Shown here: positions 1 to 6,090 of the stretch, one piece after another | Layout of the letters: every line of letters starts with the position of its first letter | How positions within the stretch are numbered: position 1 is the first letter of the stretch | Assembly: GCA_021151835.1 (NCBI GenBank) | Contig: JAGKWO010000020.1 | Span: 1 to 64,000, forward strand | DNA from: Gammaproteobacteria bacterium | GTDB lineage: Bacteria; Pseudomonadota; Gammaproteobacteria; Pseudomonadales; Cellvibrionaceae | Reading direction: 5' to 3' | Length of the DNA: 64,000 nucleotides | Notes under the pieces: generated by a model | The model's input: the letters and a program-made list of their open reading frames with translations, nothing else | What the model was told of the DNA's origin: nothing | Database searches by the model: none | Program-made: the position numbers and the translations under genes

Positions 1-156
1 ACCCATCATCGAATGATCCATGGATTCCATGTCATGGCTCATGGGAGCAACATCCATCAACTGACATGGCATAGCCACAACCGCCAACGATTGGCCTAAA
101 AAGACCAAGGTAAGCAGTGCGATTAACCACACAGGGTGACGGTGTTTAATGACCAT
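1..156 (-). CDS. DUF2946-like small metal-associated protein, 3' end outside window
   Basis: A minus-strand reading frame opens with ATG at 156-154 and runs 52 codons to the left edge without a stop, so the C-terminus is missing. The visible part has a basic N-terminus, a hydrophobic segment at about residues 9-29 (signal peptide or membrane anchor), then a Met/His/Asp-rich stretch with a Cys near residue 31 and repeated M-x-H and H-x-M spacings. Small proteins of this make-up (DUF2946 and similar) commonly sit at the start of copper-resistance operons, where they are exported and thought to bind metal. The copper link is inferred from composition only, because the downstream genes lie outside the window. 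Confidence 0.6.
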   Translation of the reverse strand, partial: MVIKHRHPVWLIALLTLVFLGQSLAVVAMPCQLMDVAPMSHDMESMDHSMMG

Positions 157-661
157 AGGAATAAATTACTTGAGAACTTTGTAAAGCATAATCTAATAAT
201 TCGTTTACCGTCTACGTCAAAATCGCAATAAGTGTCCCCATAGGAAATCAGAATTACCAGGAAGATTGAGTAATGGGCCACTATCAAACAGTACCGTTTT
301 TATTATCTTGTGAGATACATGGGTCGCCCCCATAGATAATTTGGCAATTTTTTCATAAATTATTTAGTAATCGACCGTTGATTACAGAGAACTCTCAGAT
401 GCTAAAAATAGCAATAACATAATTTCAGACGCAGCCATCCAATCAACAACTACTTGATGCCCTTGAAGTTGAGCGCTATATTTGAACTGCAAAATGCCCA
501 GTGACATCCTTCACTGCCCTTAATTTGCTGCACATAGGGCCTTATGCAGCTAAGCGCAAGCTTGCCCTCTACCTTCATCATAGCCACTCACCGGGGAGTT
601 CAATCCTCCCCACTCAGGGTCGGCCTGACTCCAACTATTTTTTAAAGTTAGGAGTCACATC
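157..661. other. 505-bp gap between divergent genes; leader of the 662 gene
   Basis: No convincing gene is seen. The left part is AT-rich and should hold the promoters of the two divergent genes, but I could not fix -35 and -10 boxes. A short open stretch ending with the TGA near 485 reads NQQLLDALEVERYI and could be a gene remnant. From about 590 the sequence becomes GC-rich and structured (GGGGAG/CTCCCC at about 595-614), leading into the hairpin over the ribosome-binding site of the next gene. Confidence 0.4.
626..657 (+). promoter_or_regulatory. Leader hairpin masking a ribosome-binding site
   Basis: TGACTCCAACT (626-636) pairs with AGTTAGGAGTCA (646-657), giving 11 base pairs with one bulged A at 650 and a 9-base AU-rich loop. 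The right arm contains the GGAG at 651-654, which is the Shine-Dalgarno sequence of the ATG at 662. In the folded RNA the ribosome-binding site would be paired. This suggests translational control by temperature, a small RNA or a protein. The pairing is read directly; the regulatory role is inference. Confidence 0.5.
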
Positions 662-871
662 ATGGAACATACGTTCAACGTTGGTAAATTCCGCACTATC
701 AAAGCAAAGTTTGGCGCAACCATCAAAATGCATGTTACGGACTCTCGAGTCCCCGACAATGATTTTGAAGGTGAGTTTTCGCTATTAACTTATAATGAAA
801 TTGTGGAGTTTCTTAAGGAGCACGAGCACATCTTTGCCATGAATACGGTAAAAGAGCGCTTCAAGCGATAA
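662..871 (+). CDS. Small protein, paralogue of the 971-1186 product
   Basis: A 69-residue acidic/basic mixed protein with no signal peptide or membrane segment. The start has a good AGGAG 7 bases upstream. Its C-terminal third (YNEIVEFLKEHEHIFAMN, about residues 43-60) closely matches the next gene's YNKLVDWLKENDHGFAMN, so the two are tandem duplicates of one family. That segment looks like an amphipathic helix. I do not recognise the family. The duplication, the ribosome-binding sites and the shared structured-leader arrangement argue that both are real expressed genes. A role in the element's own regulation is possible but unsupported. Confidence 0.65.
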   Translation: MEHTFNVGKFRTIKAKFGATIKMHVTDSRVPDNDFEGEFSLLTYNEIVEFLKEHEHIFAMNTVKERFKR

Positions 872-896
872 GCACGAACCCTAATTGGCTTTAGCC

Positions 897-954
897 GGTT
901 GGGGGTTCTCCCCAAGATGTCTGGAAACAGGATTTTTGGGGAGACCCCCCAACC
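897..954 (+). promoter_or_regulatory. Long GC-rich leader hairpin before the 971 gene
   Basis: The arms are 897-915 and 936-954, 19 bases each, with one mismatch (T906 against C945) and a 20-base loop. No T-tract follows, so this is not a standard terminator for the upstream gene. It ends 17 bases before the ATG at 971 and just before the CTCCTGGAG that carries that gene's ribosome-binding site. It could act as an attenuator, an mRNA stabiliser or a protein-binding element. The structure is seen directly; the function is inference. Confidence 0.5.
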
Positions 955-970
955 ACTCCTGGAGACAATT

Positions 971-1186
971 ATGGCTAACCAAACGTCCTTTTCCGCAAAT
1001 GCTCGTCATGAAGTTAATCTTACGCTGAACAGTGATACTGGATTATGTGATGTAAGAGTGAGCGATAAGCTTTCAGACAAAACATTTTCAAAATCCATGG
1101 TGTTAGCGCAATACAATAAACTGGTTGATTGGCTGAAAGAAAATGATCACGGATTTGCAATGAATTCTATTCATTCAATTTTTTGA
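971..1186 (+). CDS. Small protein, paralogue of the 662-871 product
   Basis: A 71-residue protein. The open frame extends upstream to 899, but the ATG at 971 has GGAG 7 bases before it, while the longer frame runs through the leader hairpin. Its C-terminal helix (about residues 45-62) is shared with the preceding gene: Y-N-x-[IL]-V-[ED]-[FW]-L-K-E, then H-x-F-A-M-N. The N-terminal half resembles the first copy less, so the copies have diverged. It is followed 30 bases later by a strong terminator. No function is recognised. It is probably cytoplasmic, having no export signal. Confidence 0.65.
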   Translation: MANQTSFSANARHEVNLTLNSDTGLCDVRVSDKLSDKTFSKSMVLAQYNKLVDWLKENDHGFAMNSIHSIF

Positions 1187-1216
1187 TTTTAAAAGCCATG
1201 ATCCTGGGAAAAGTTG

Positions 1217-1248
1217 AGGCCTCCCTTAAATTAAAGGGAGGCCTTTTT
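1217..1248 (+). terminator. Rho-independent terminator of the small-gene pair
   Basis: AGGCCTCCCTT (1217-1227) and AAGGGAGGCCT (1234-1244) form a perfect 11-bp stem with a 6-base loop, followed by a run of five T (1244-1248). It ends the plus-strand transcript. The minus-strand gene at 1267-1923 converges on it, and the A-rich left flank could let it work in both directions. Confidence 0.85.
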
Positions 1249-1266
1249 CAATCAAACTAATCGCTG

Positions 1267-1923
1267 TCAGATAAAACTGGCTTTTTGTGCGGTTATAATA
1301 GAATCAACAACATCTTCCCTCACATAACTTACATCTGAAGCGAATTCTCTCAGTCCTTCATCGCATCCTTCACCACGAACACACTCAAGTTGTTCCGCAG
1401 CCATTAACACATACAATCGCGCACGGTCCAGATATGTGGCAACTAAGTCAAATTCCCACTTAGTCAAATCTCTTTTACTCGACTCAATCAATGGCAAGCT
1501 ATCATAAACGGACAAAGACTTGCTCGCTGTGCGGTATGAGTTAATTTCACAGCCCCAACATTTTTCCAAGTACTGCCCAATCTTTGGATCTTCAAAGGTG
1601 AGAAATTGCACGCTCCTACCTTTTTGGAAGAGATACGGAAATATAGTCTGATGCATTGCGCTGCTCAAATGTCCCTGCCCACGATGTTCAGGTTTAACAA
1701 ACACGTGTAAGTCATTCCCCATATCAAATACTGCCCCGATATAAATACCTTCTGCTCTGACAAGGTAGAATGTGTATGAGTTTTCACACCCAACTCCCTT
1801 CGGCTCCTCGGACCAAACCTTAGCTAAATCGACCTTGTCTGATAAGGTCGATATAAAAATCAGCTTCTGCGGATCTCCAGTATTCAACTGATCGATTAGA
1901 GCCTCTATATCTTCATGTTTCAT
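1267..1923 (-). CDS. GNAT-family N-acetyltransferase
   Basis: A 218-residue soluble protein. The acetyl-CoA-binding motif A is visible as V-K-P-E-H-R-G-Q-G-H-L at about residues 76-86, after a beta-rich N-terminal half. The C-terminal 70 residues are helical and not part of the usual GNAT core, making this longer than the typical 150-180 residues. The substrate cannot be read from sequence. It is the last of five co-directional minus-strand genes that begin at 4320. GNAT proteins occur as toxins next to small antitoxins, but no antitoxin partner is obvious beside this one, so a metabolic or resistance acetyltransferase is equally possible. Confidence 0.6.
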   Translation of the reverse strand: MKHEDIEALIDQLNTGDPQKLIFISTLSDKVDLAKVWSEEPKGVGCENSYTFYLVRAEGIYIGAVFDMGNDLHVFVKPEHRGQGHLSSAMHQTIFPYLFQKGRSVQFLTFEDPKIGQYLEKCWGCEINSYRTASKSLSVYDSLPLIESSKRDLTKWEFDLVATYLDRARLYVLMAAEQLECVRGEGCDEGLREFASDVSYVREDVVDSIITAQKASFI

Positions 1924-1978
1924 TTTTTAGCTTCTTGTTGCGTGACACTTTTAGGAGCATTCAATAAGCAATGCAGAA

Positions 1979-2578
1979 TCAACACAAGTCACGCCTAAAG
2001 AGCGATGCATAAGAGCGCCACAATTTTGTGAACTCCTCCCAATCAGTGGCCCCATTGAACTGCCTTAATTCTATGGTATTGAACTTTTCAACGGGTGACG
2101 TTAACACTTCGCTTGATAGAGACCAATATTGTTTCAATTTCTCATCGATATGTGTGCGAGGAGTTGGATACCTTCCTGCCCATACAATGTTTTCCTGATA
2201 GAGTTTTAAAACCTGTAGCTCCTGGCGAGTCGGTTTTATGTCAAGAAGCCTTACTAACTCAGACAACTGATGTTTATTATCAATTTTTTTAAGCTCGATT
2301 TTTCTCTGAACAAGAACCGCTTTAATTATCAACTCCAATGCTAGACCGCTTAGCATTAGATAAACGGGATAACATGCCACTGAAAGACTAAATTCGTCAC
2401 CCAAGCCAAGCTGCCGGGAAATATTAGCATGACCATCACCCATACTATGCCAAAGTGCTCCAGCTGACGCATGTAAATCCGAAGCGCGGTTATACCAATG
2501 GTTAGGATGATTACGCTCTTCTGCAAGAGTCGGCCTTGAATTCAACCACGCCTCTATCTCAAATGATTCATCATCCAT
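1979..2578 (-). CDS. HEPN-like helical protein of unknown function
   Basis: 199 residues from the ATG at 2578, which has AGGTG 7 bases upstream; a TTG at 2608 would add ten residues with no better signal. The protein is almost wholly helical. A central segment (Y-P-V-Y-L-M-L-S-G-L-A-L-E-L-I-I-K-A, about residues 78-95), a following K-H-Q-L-S-E-L and a later G-R-Y-P-T-P resemble HEPN-fold proteins found in nuclease toxins and in partners of nucleotidyltransferases. A clear R-x4-6-H catalytic motif is not evident, so it may be non-catalytic. It lies 46 bp downstream of another HEPN-like gene, probably in one transcript. The fold call is tentative. Confidence 0.45.
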   Translation of the reverse strand: MDDESFEIEAWLNSRPTLAEERNHPNHWYNRASDLHASAGALWHSMGDGHANISRQLGLGDEFSLSVACYPVYLMLSGLALELIIKAVLVQRKIELKKIDNKHQLSELVRLLDIKPTRQELQVLKLYQENIVWAGRYPTPRTHIDEKLKQYWSLSSEVLTSPVEKFNTIELRQFNGATDWEEFTKLWRSYASLFRRDLC

Positions 2579-2624
2579 AGTTAACACCTGATCTGATAAG
2601 AGCAACAATTTGTAGTTTCATATT

Positions 2625-3251
2625 TCATCTAACCGGTTGAATCGCTACCATCGGCCCTGGGCTATCCCAATCACATCGGGACTTGAAAAAATCAAAAAAG
2701 ACTTTTCTTTGCTCATCGTTGCTGGCTTTTCGAAGTTCGCGGATAGTTGTTTGGAGGTGACGTTCAATTGCATCCGCACAACGTTTAGGCTCAATTATAA
2801 TTGATTGAATTTCTCCATCTAAATCAAGTCTGCCATCACGTTTTGGTAGAGTAATAACTATATCTTTATTCATTTCCGCAAAAAAGATTTTCCCACGAAA
2901 TAAACCATCATGAAAAAAGCCACATCTAGCATCCACATAAATGATTTCACCTGTACGATAAAGGAAATATTCAGGGTATCCAGAAGCCTTAAAAACATCA
3001 GCAAATCCATTTATAAAATATTCTTTGGAGTTTCGATGTGATGATTTACCCTGCGCGAAACTCCATGCACTTTCAAAATAAGTCAGTAAAATGCAAAAGG
3101 CAGCAGGACCACCATGCTCTGTATTGGCAATCAGTTTGGCTGGTTCAACGATCCAATGTTGAATTCGGTCTTCGTACACATCGATGAGATCATCAACATT
3201 AGGAGAGTCCAATTTTTCGCTATAAAAATGTGGACTAATAAATGAAGACAT
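2625..3251 (-). CDS. HEPN-like protein with an Rx4H motif, possible RNase
   Basis: 208 residues, with AGGAAAAG just upstream of the ATG. Mostly helical in the first half. Residues 109-114 read R-C-G-F-F-H and are followed by D-G-L-F-R-G-K. An R-x4-6-H motif in a helical context is the catalytic signature of HEPN ribonucleases, and the surrounding pattern matches HEPN proteins in abortive-infection and toxin-antitoxin systems. No signal peptide is present. It sits downstream of a nucleotidyltransferase-like gene and upstream of another HEPN-like gene on the same strand. HEPN toxin with MNT partner is a known pairing, so a defence or toxin role is a reasonable inference but is not shown. Confidence 0.5.
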   Translation of the reverse strand: MSSFISPHFYSEKLDSPNVDDLIDVYEDRIQHWIVEPAKLIANTEHGGPAAFCILLTYFESAWSFAQGKSSHRNSKEYFINGFADVFKASGYPEYFLYRTGEIIYVDARCGFFHDGLFRGKIFFAEMNKDIVITLPKRDGRLDLDGEIQSIIIEPKRCADAIERHLQTTIRELRKASNDEQRKVFFDFFKSRCDWDSPGPMVAIQPVR

Positions 3252-3339
3252 AGCTTTTCCTTTTTCAAACCGCTTTTTTCGAAAGAGAATAACAGAGCTT
3301 GGATCTGATCATCAGCAATACAGGGCGGGAGGTAAACGA

Positions 3340-4137
3340 CTAGGATTCAGAGTTTCGCTTCATTTTTCGCTCAGCATCTTGCATGCTGATATTGTAAAAT
3401 TTTTCATGCAAACCATTAGAGGGAATTGCATCGAGTACCGAAATTCCTTTTTCCGCAAAAAGGCGGCGACCGTTTGCGGACTTGGCAACTTCCAAAATTT
3501 GACCAGCTCTGGTATGTGCGAGCCTAGGAAGGTTTGCCTGTAGGATCAATTCATTCAAATGGCATCTAACAATCTGTATTCCTAACTTAATTCTTTGCTC
3601 CTCATTTTCCATCCGCTCAGCTGACTTTCCAATCAAGGGATATAAATTCAATAAATTATTGATTCTCGCTTTTAAGCAAAGAACGGGACTGAGTATCTCG
3701 AATGACTTCTCACCTATAGTGAAAACATCCACATTTCTACTAATCTCATTATTATTTAGTCCACTAATAAAGTTTATAAAATCAATCTCCACCGGTTCGC
3801 TTTGCTCTTGCCCTGGTGAAGACTCTTTTATTAACCACTTCCCTACGTTAATTGTTGCATCTCCTGGTTCAGGGTAAAAAACATCCATCTGTAAGCCATG
3901 TTTACTTAAATAATCGGCCATTAGCGATGCATATTTTTTAACTTCTGCCGTCCTAGTGTTGTAAAAATCCACATCACGACTTGCAAGAGCTGACAGCTGT
4001 TCAAACGGAACCTTATCGCTTAGATAGTAAACGCCCCAAGCAGCCAAAGCTTGCCCGGCCACTAAGATAGCACTGTCATCCGATTCTTCTTTAAATAAGG
4101 CAGCCATCTCAATGGCAAGAGACTCAATGTCGATCAT
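3340..4137 (-). CDS. Nucleotidyltransferase-fold protein (AbiEii/MNT-like)
   Basis: 265 residues, cytoplasmic. The N-terminal part has V-A-G-Q-A-L-A-A-W-G (residues 26-35) and then S-R-D-V-D-F (53-58). This matches the nucleotidyltransferase pattern of a glycine motif followed by S-x-D-x-D, with D55 and D57 as likely metal ligands; the second residue of the usual GG or GS pair is Gln. Proteins of this kind occur in toxin-antitoxin and phage-defence loci (AbiEii, MNT) and are frequent ICE cargo. A 54-residue gene lies 18 bp upstream on the same strand, and two HEPN-like genes lie downstream. The target, protein or tRNA, cannot be told from sequence. Confidence 0.55.
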   Translation of the reverse strand: MIDIESLAIEMAALFKEESDDSAILVAGQALAAWGVYYLSDKVPFEQLSALASRDVDFYNTRTAEVKKYASLMADYLSKHGLQMDVFYPEPGDATINVGKWLIKESSPGQEQSEPVEIDFINFISGLNNNEISRNVDVFTIGEKSFEILSPVLCLKARINNLLNLYPLIGKSAERMENEEQRIKLGIQIVRCHLNELILQANLPRLAHTRAGQILEVAKSANGRRLFAEKGISVLDAIPSNGLHEKFYNISMQDAERKMKRNSES

Positions 4138-4155
4138 TGAATAAGAGCGATGTAA

Positions 4156-4320
4156 TTATCGACCAAACCGAACAGATACCGATTGGCGATTGCGATGGAT
4201 AGCAGCAGCAAAGCCCGAATTGTTAAGCACAATCTTGGCCTTTTCGGCAGACGAAGCTTCTTTAAGAGACCGCAAATATTGGTCTTGCTGTGCCTGTTTG
4301 CTGTTTAGTATGGGAGCCAT
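4156..4320 (-). CDS. Small 54-residue protein upstream of the nucleotidyltransferase
   Basis: A short open frame, ATG at 4320-4318 and TAA at 4158-4156, ending 18 bp before the nucleotidyltransferase-like gene. The product is basic and helical, with Gln/Lys-rich residues near the start and an Arg/Ser-rich tail (R-Q-S-V-S-V-R-F-G-R). The upstream ribosome-binding site is weak. Small helical proteins in this position often serve as antitoxin or regulator of the larger partner. Tight spacing, same strand and clean codon sequence support a real gene. The function is inference. Confidence 0.5.
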   Translation of the reverse strand: MAPILNSKQAQQDQYLRSLKEASSAEKAKIVLNNSGFAAAIHRNRQSVSVRFGR

Positions 4321-4460
4321 TTGGAGCTACCGTTGAGGGAAGTCAATCAATTTAGATAAGCACTTTTAGCGATTGCTCAAATTTGATCAAAATATAGTTC
4401 CTTACTGACAGACCTGTCAACTATTCAGTAACGCAACCCCTTATCAAACGGTCACTTTCA

Positions 4461-4557
4461 TCCCAAAAAGTACACATTTTGGGACACCCTCTATTGACCG
4501 TCCCAAAAGTAGTGCCATAATTGGCTTTCCATAAACTATTGGCGACTTTTGGAACAT
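4461..4557 (+). promoter_or_regulatory. Probable res site/operator of the serine resolvase
   Basis: TCCCAAAA occurs at 4461-4468, inverted as TTTTGGGA at 4477-4484, and again direct at 4501-4508; a degenerate CTTTTGGA lies at 4546-4553, just before the ATG at 4558. The first two copies form a perfect 8-bp inverted repeat with an 8-base centre. Resolvases of the Tn3 group bind several such sites upstream of their own gene, for recombination and for self-repression. The repeats are seen directly; their use by this protein is inferred from position. Confidence 0.5.
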
Positions 4558-5124
4558 ATGGCGAAAATCGGGTACGCACGCGTCAGTTCCATTGGACAAA
4601 GCCTGGAGATCCAGCTGGACAAATTGACGGCCGCTGGTTGCGAACGTATTTATCGGGAGAAGCTTAGCGGTACCAAAAAAGCACGACCGGAATACAAGGC
4701 CTGTATGAATTATCTCCGGGAGGGAGATACACTGGTGATTACTCGCCTGGATCGATTAGCCAGGTCAGTACATGAACTGGTCAACATATCCGAACGATTT
4801 GAAGTGGAAGGTATTCACTTACACGTGTTGGATCAGCATATTGATACCTCAACACCTACCGGAAAACTTACCTTTACCCTACTCGCAGCCATCGCCGAAT
4901 TTGAAACACAACTGCGTGCAGAGCGGCAAAGAGAGGGTATCGAGAAAGCTACGTGTAATGGCGTGAAATTTGGAAGGCCGAAACTGTCTGACTATGCTAA
5001 GGAGGAACTTATTCGACTTGAGCGCGCCCAGGGGAAGACAATCGGAGAATTGGTGAAAACGCATAAATTAGGGCGTACTACAATCTACCGTATATTGAAA
5101 ACCTCCCAGGACGCCAGCTGCTGA
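4558..5124 (+). CDS. Serine recombinase (resolvase/invertase family)
   Basis: 188 residues from the ATG at 4558, chosen over a TTG at 4549 because homologues begin near M-x-K-I-G-Y-A-R-V-S. The catalytic domain shows Y-A-R-V-S-S with Ser10 as the likely nucleophile, then R-L-D-R-L-A-R and A-E-F-E-T-Q-L-R-A-E-R-Q, the conserved arginine and helix-E motifs. The C-terminal 45 residues form a helix-turn-helix (G-R-T-T-I-Y-R-I-L). Full length for a Tn3-type resolvase or DNA invertase. No transposase gene is seen nearby, so it may be the remnant of a transposon or a resolvase belonging to the element. The TCCCAAAA boxes upstream are its likely binding sites. Confidence 0.85.
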   Translation: MAKIGYARVSSIGQSLEIQLDKLTAAGCERIYREKLSGTKKARPEYKACMNYLREGDTLVITRLDRLARSVHELVNISERFEVEGIHLHVLDQHIDTSTPTGKLTFTLLAAIAEFETQLRAERQREGIEKATCNGVKFGRPKLSDYAKEELIRLERAQGKTIGELVKTHKLGRTTIYRILKTSQDASC

Positions 5125-5155
5125 ATAAGACTAATGTATCCGAAGGAGCAGAACG

Positions 5156-5335
5156 GTGTCTGTGTTAAATGTGTTTAACAACCAGGAAATAACGTTTTTA
5201 TTTTTTCTGGCAATGATCGTCATTATCTGGATTGTTATGGTGGGCGCCTATATTCAATTGGTTAGGCAGGACAATGGCAATCCATATAAACGACTGCAGG
5301 TTGAGGATAACAAATTATGCCGTACAGACCTTTGA
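5156..5335 (+). CDS. Small single-span membrane protein, GTG start
   Basis: A 59-codon frame starting with GTG at 5156, preceded by AAGGAG 8 bases upstream, a strong ribosome-binding site. One very hydrophobic segment at about residues 12-35 (F-L-F-F-L-A-M-I-V-I-I-W-I-V) is followed by a polar, charged tail. Its end overlaps the start of the next gene (ATG at 5317) by 19 bases in another frame, implying joint translation. No family is recognised. It could anchor or partner the downstream 237-residue protein at the inner membrane. Confidence 0.55.
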   Translation: MSVLNVFNNQEITFLFFLAMIVIIWIVMVGAYIQLVRQDNGNPYKRLQVEDNKLCRTDL

Positions 5336-6030
5336 CCCATAACGAATACATGATTGTGAAGCGAACATTGTATGACGTTCGCGGCTTGAATGAAGGCTTT
5401 GCAGAAAGCCTGTTTATGGCATACAAAGCCAAAGCCCTACACGACGATGTACCAGAGTTTGATATCTTCACTATAAGTGAACGTGAGCGACTTGAGTCAA
5501 AGGGGATCGATGCTTCAAAATTAAAAGATCTTGAAGGTAAAGATTTTTTTGATGCACTCAATGATGCAGTTTCAGAGCGTGAGCATTCAGAGAAAATTCC
5601 GGATAACACTTTTACATGGCTTTTTGGCGATGAGTCGCTACTAGACTCAAAGCACAAGCGGTTGCGCGTTTTATTTTTCAATAGCGCACGATACAGACAG
5701 CAGGTGCTCCATTACTATACTGAGGAAAACATCATTACAGACAGTAATGATATGGAACATATCCGCAACCAGCTGGAAAAATTCGCAAAAACTTACCCAG
5801 GCAAACGCCAGGGCGTTATTAGTAATTACGAACTCTACTTTGGAGATGCTTCACAGTTTTCGTATGAACAAGTAAAGCGTCGGACGGAGTTTCTAACAAG
5901 CAATGAAGCTCGTCATACCTTTTTAAAATACTACAATTTACCAATGCACTGGAGTCTTCCTGAAATCAAAGATTATCTACGTAGTGCAGCAATTGAATCC
6001 AACTTAATCGTATCGATAAATGGGAAGTAA
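5317..6030 (+). CDS. Conserved-looking hypothetical protein, 237 residues
   Basis: A soluble, charged, mainly helical protein without signal peptide or membrane segments. No motif of a known enzyme is recognised. Aromatic-rich patches occur near residues 88-92 (F-T-W-L-F-G) and 194-206. The start overlaps the end of the small membrane-protein gene, so the two are probably co-translated, and both follow the resolvase gene on the same strand. GAGG at about 5302 may serve as ribosome-binding site. It converges on the arsenic operon, 60 bp away. Confidence 0.6.
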   Translation: MPYRPLTHNEYMIVKRTLYDVRGLNEGFAESLFMAYKAKALHDDVPEFDIFTISERERLESKGIDASKLKDLEGKDFFDALNDAVSEREHSEKIPDNTFTWLFGDESLLDSKHKRLRVLFFNSARYRQQVLHYYTEENIITDSNDMEHIRNQLEKFAKTYPGKRQGVISNYELYFGDASQFSYEQVKRRTEFLTSNEARHTFLKYYNLPMHWSLPEIKDYLRSAAIESNLIVSINGK

Positions 6031-6090
6031 AAACTTGCTCTTCAAACCCTAAATTTAATATTTTCGAATGCACACTTTTGATAGTTCTTA

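Noticed and set aside
501..788. Plus-strand frame overlapping the leader and start of the 662 gene
   Set aside because: It runs through the leader hairpin in another frame and has no ribosome-binding site; the 662 frame is supported by a paralogue.
899..970. Upstream extension of the second small paralogue
   Set aside because: It translates the hairpin, and the ATG at 971 has a proper ribosome-binding site and aligns with the first copy.
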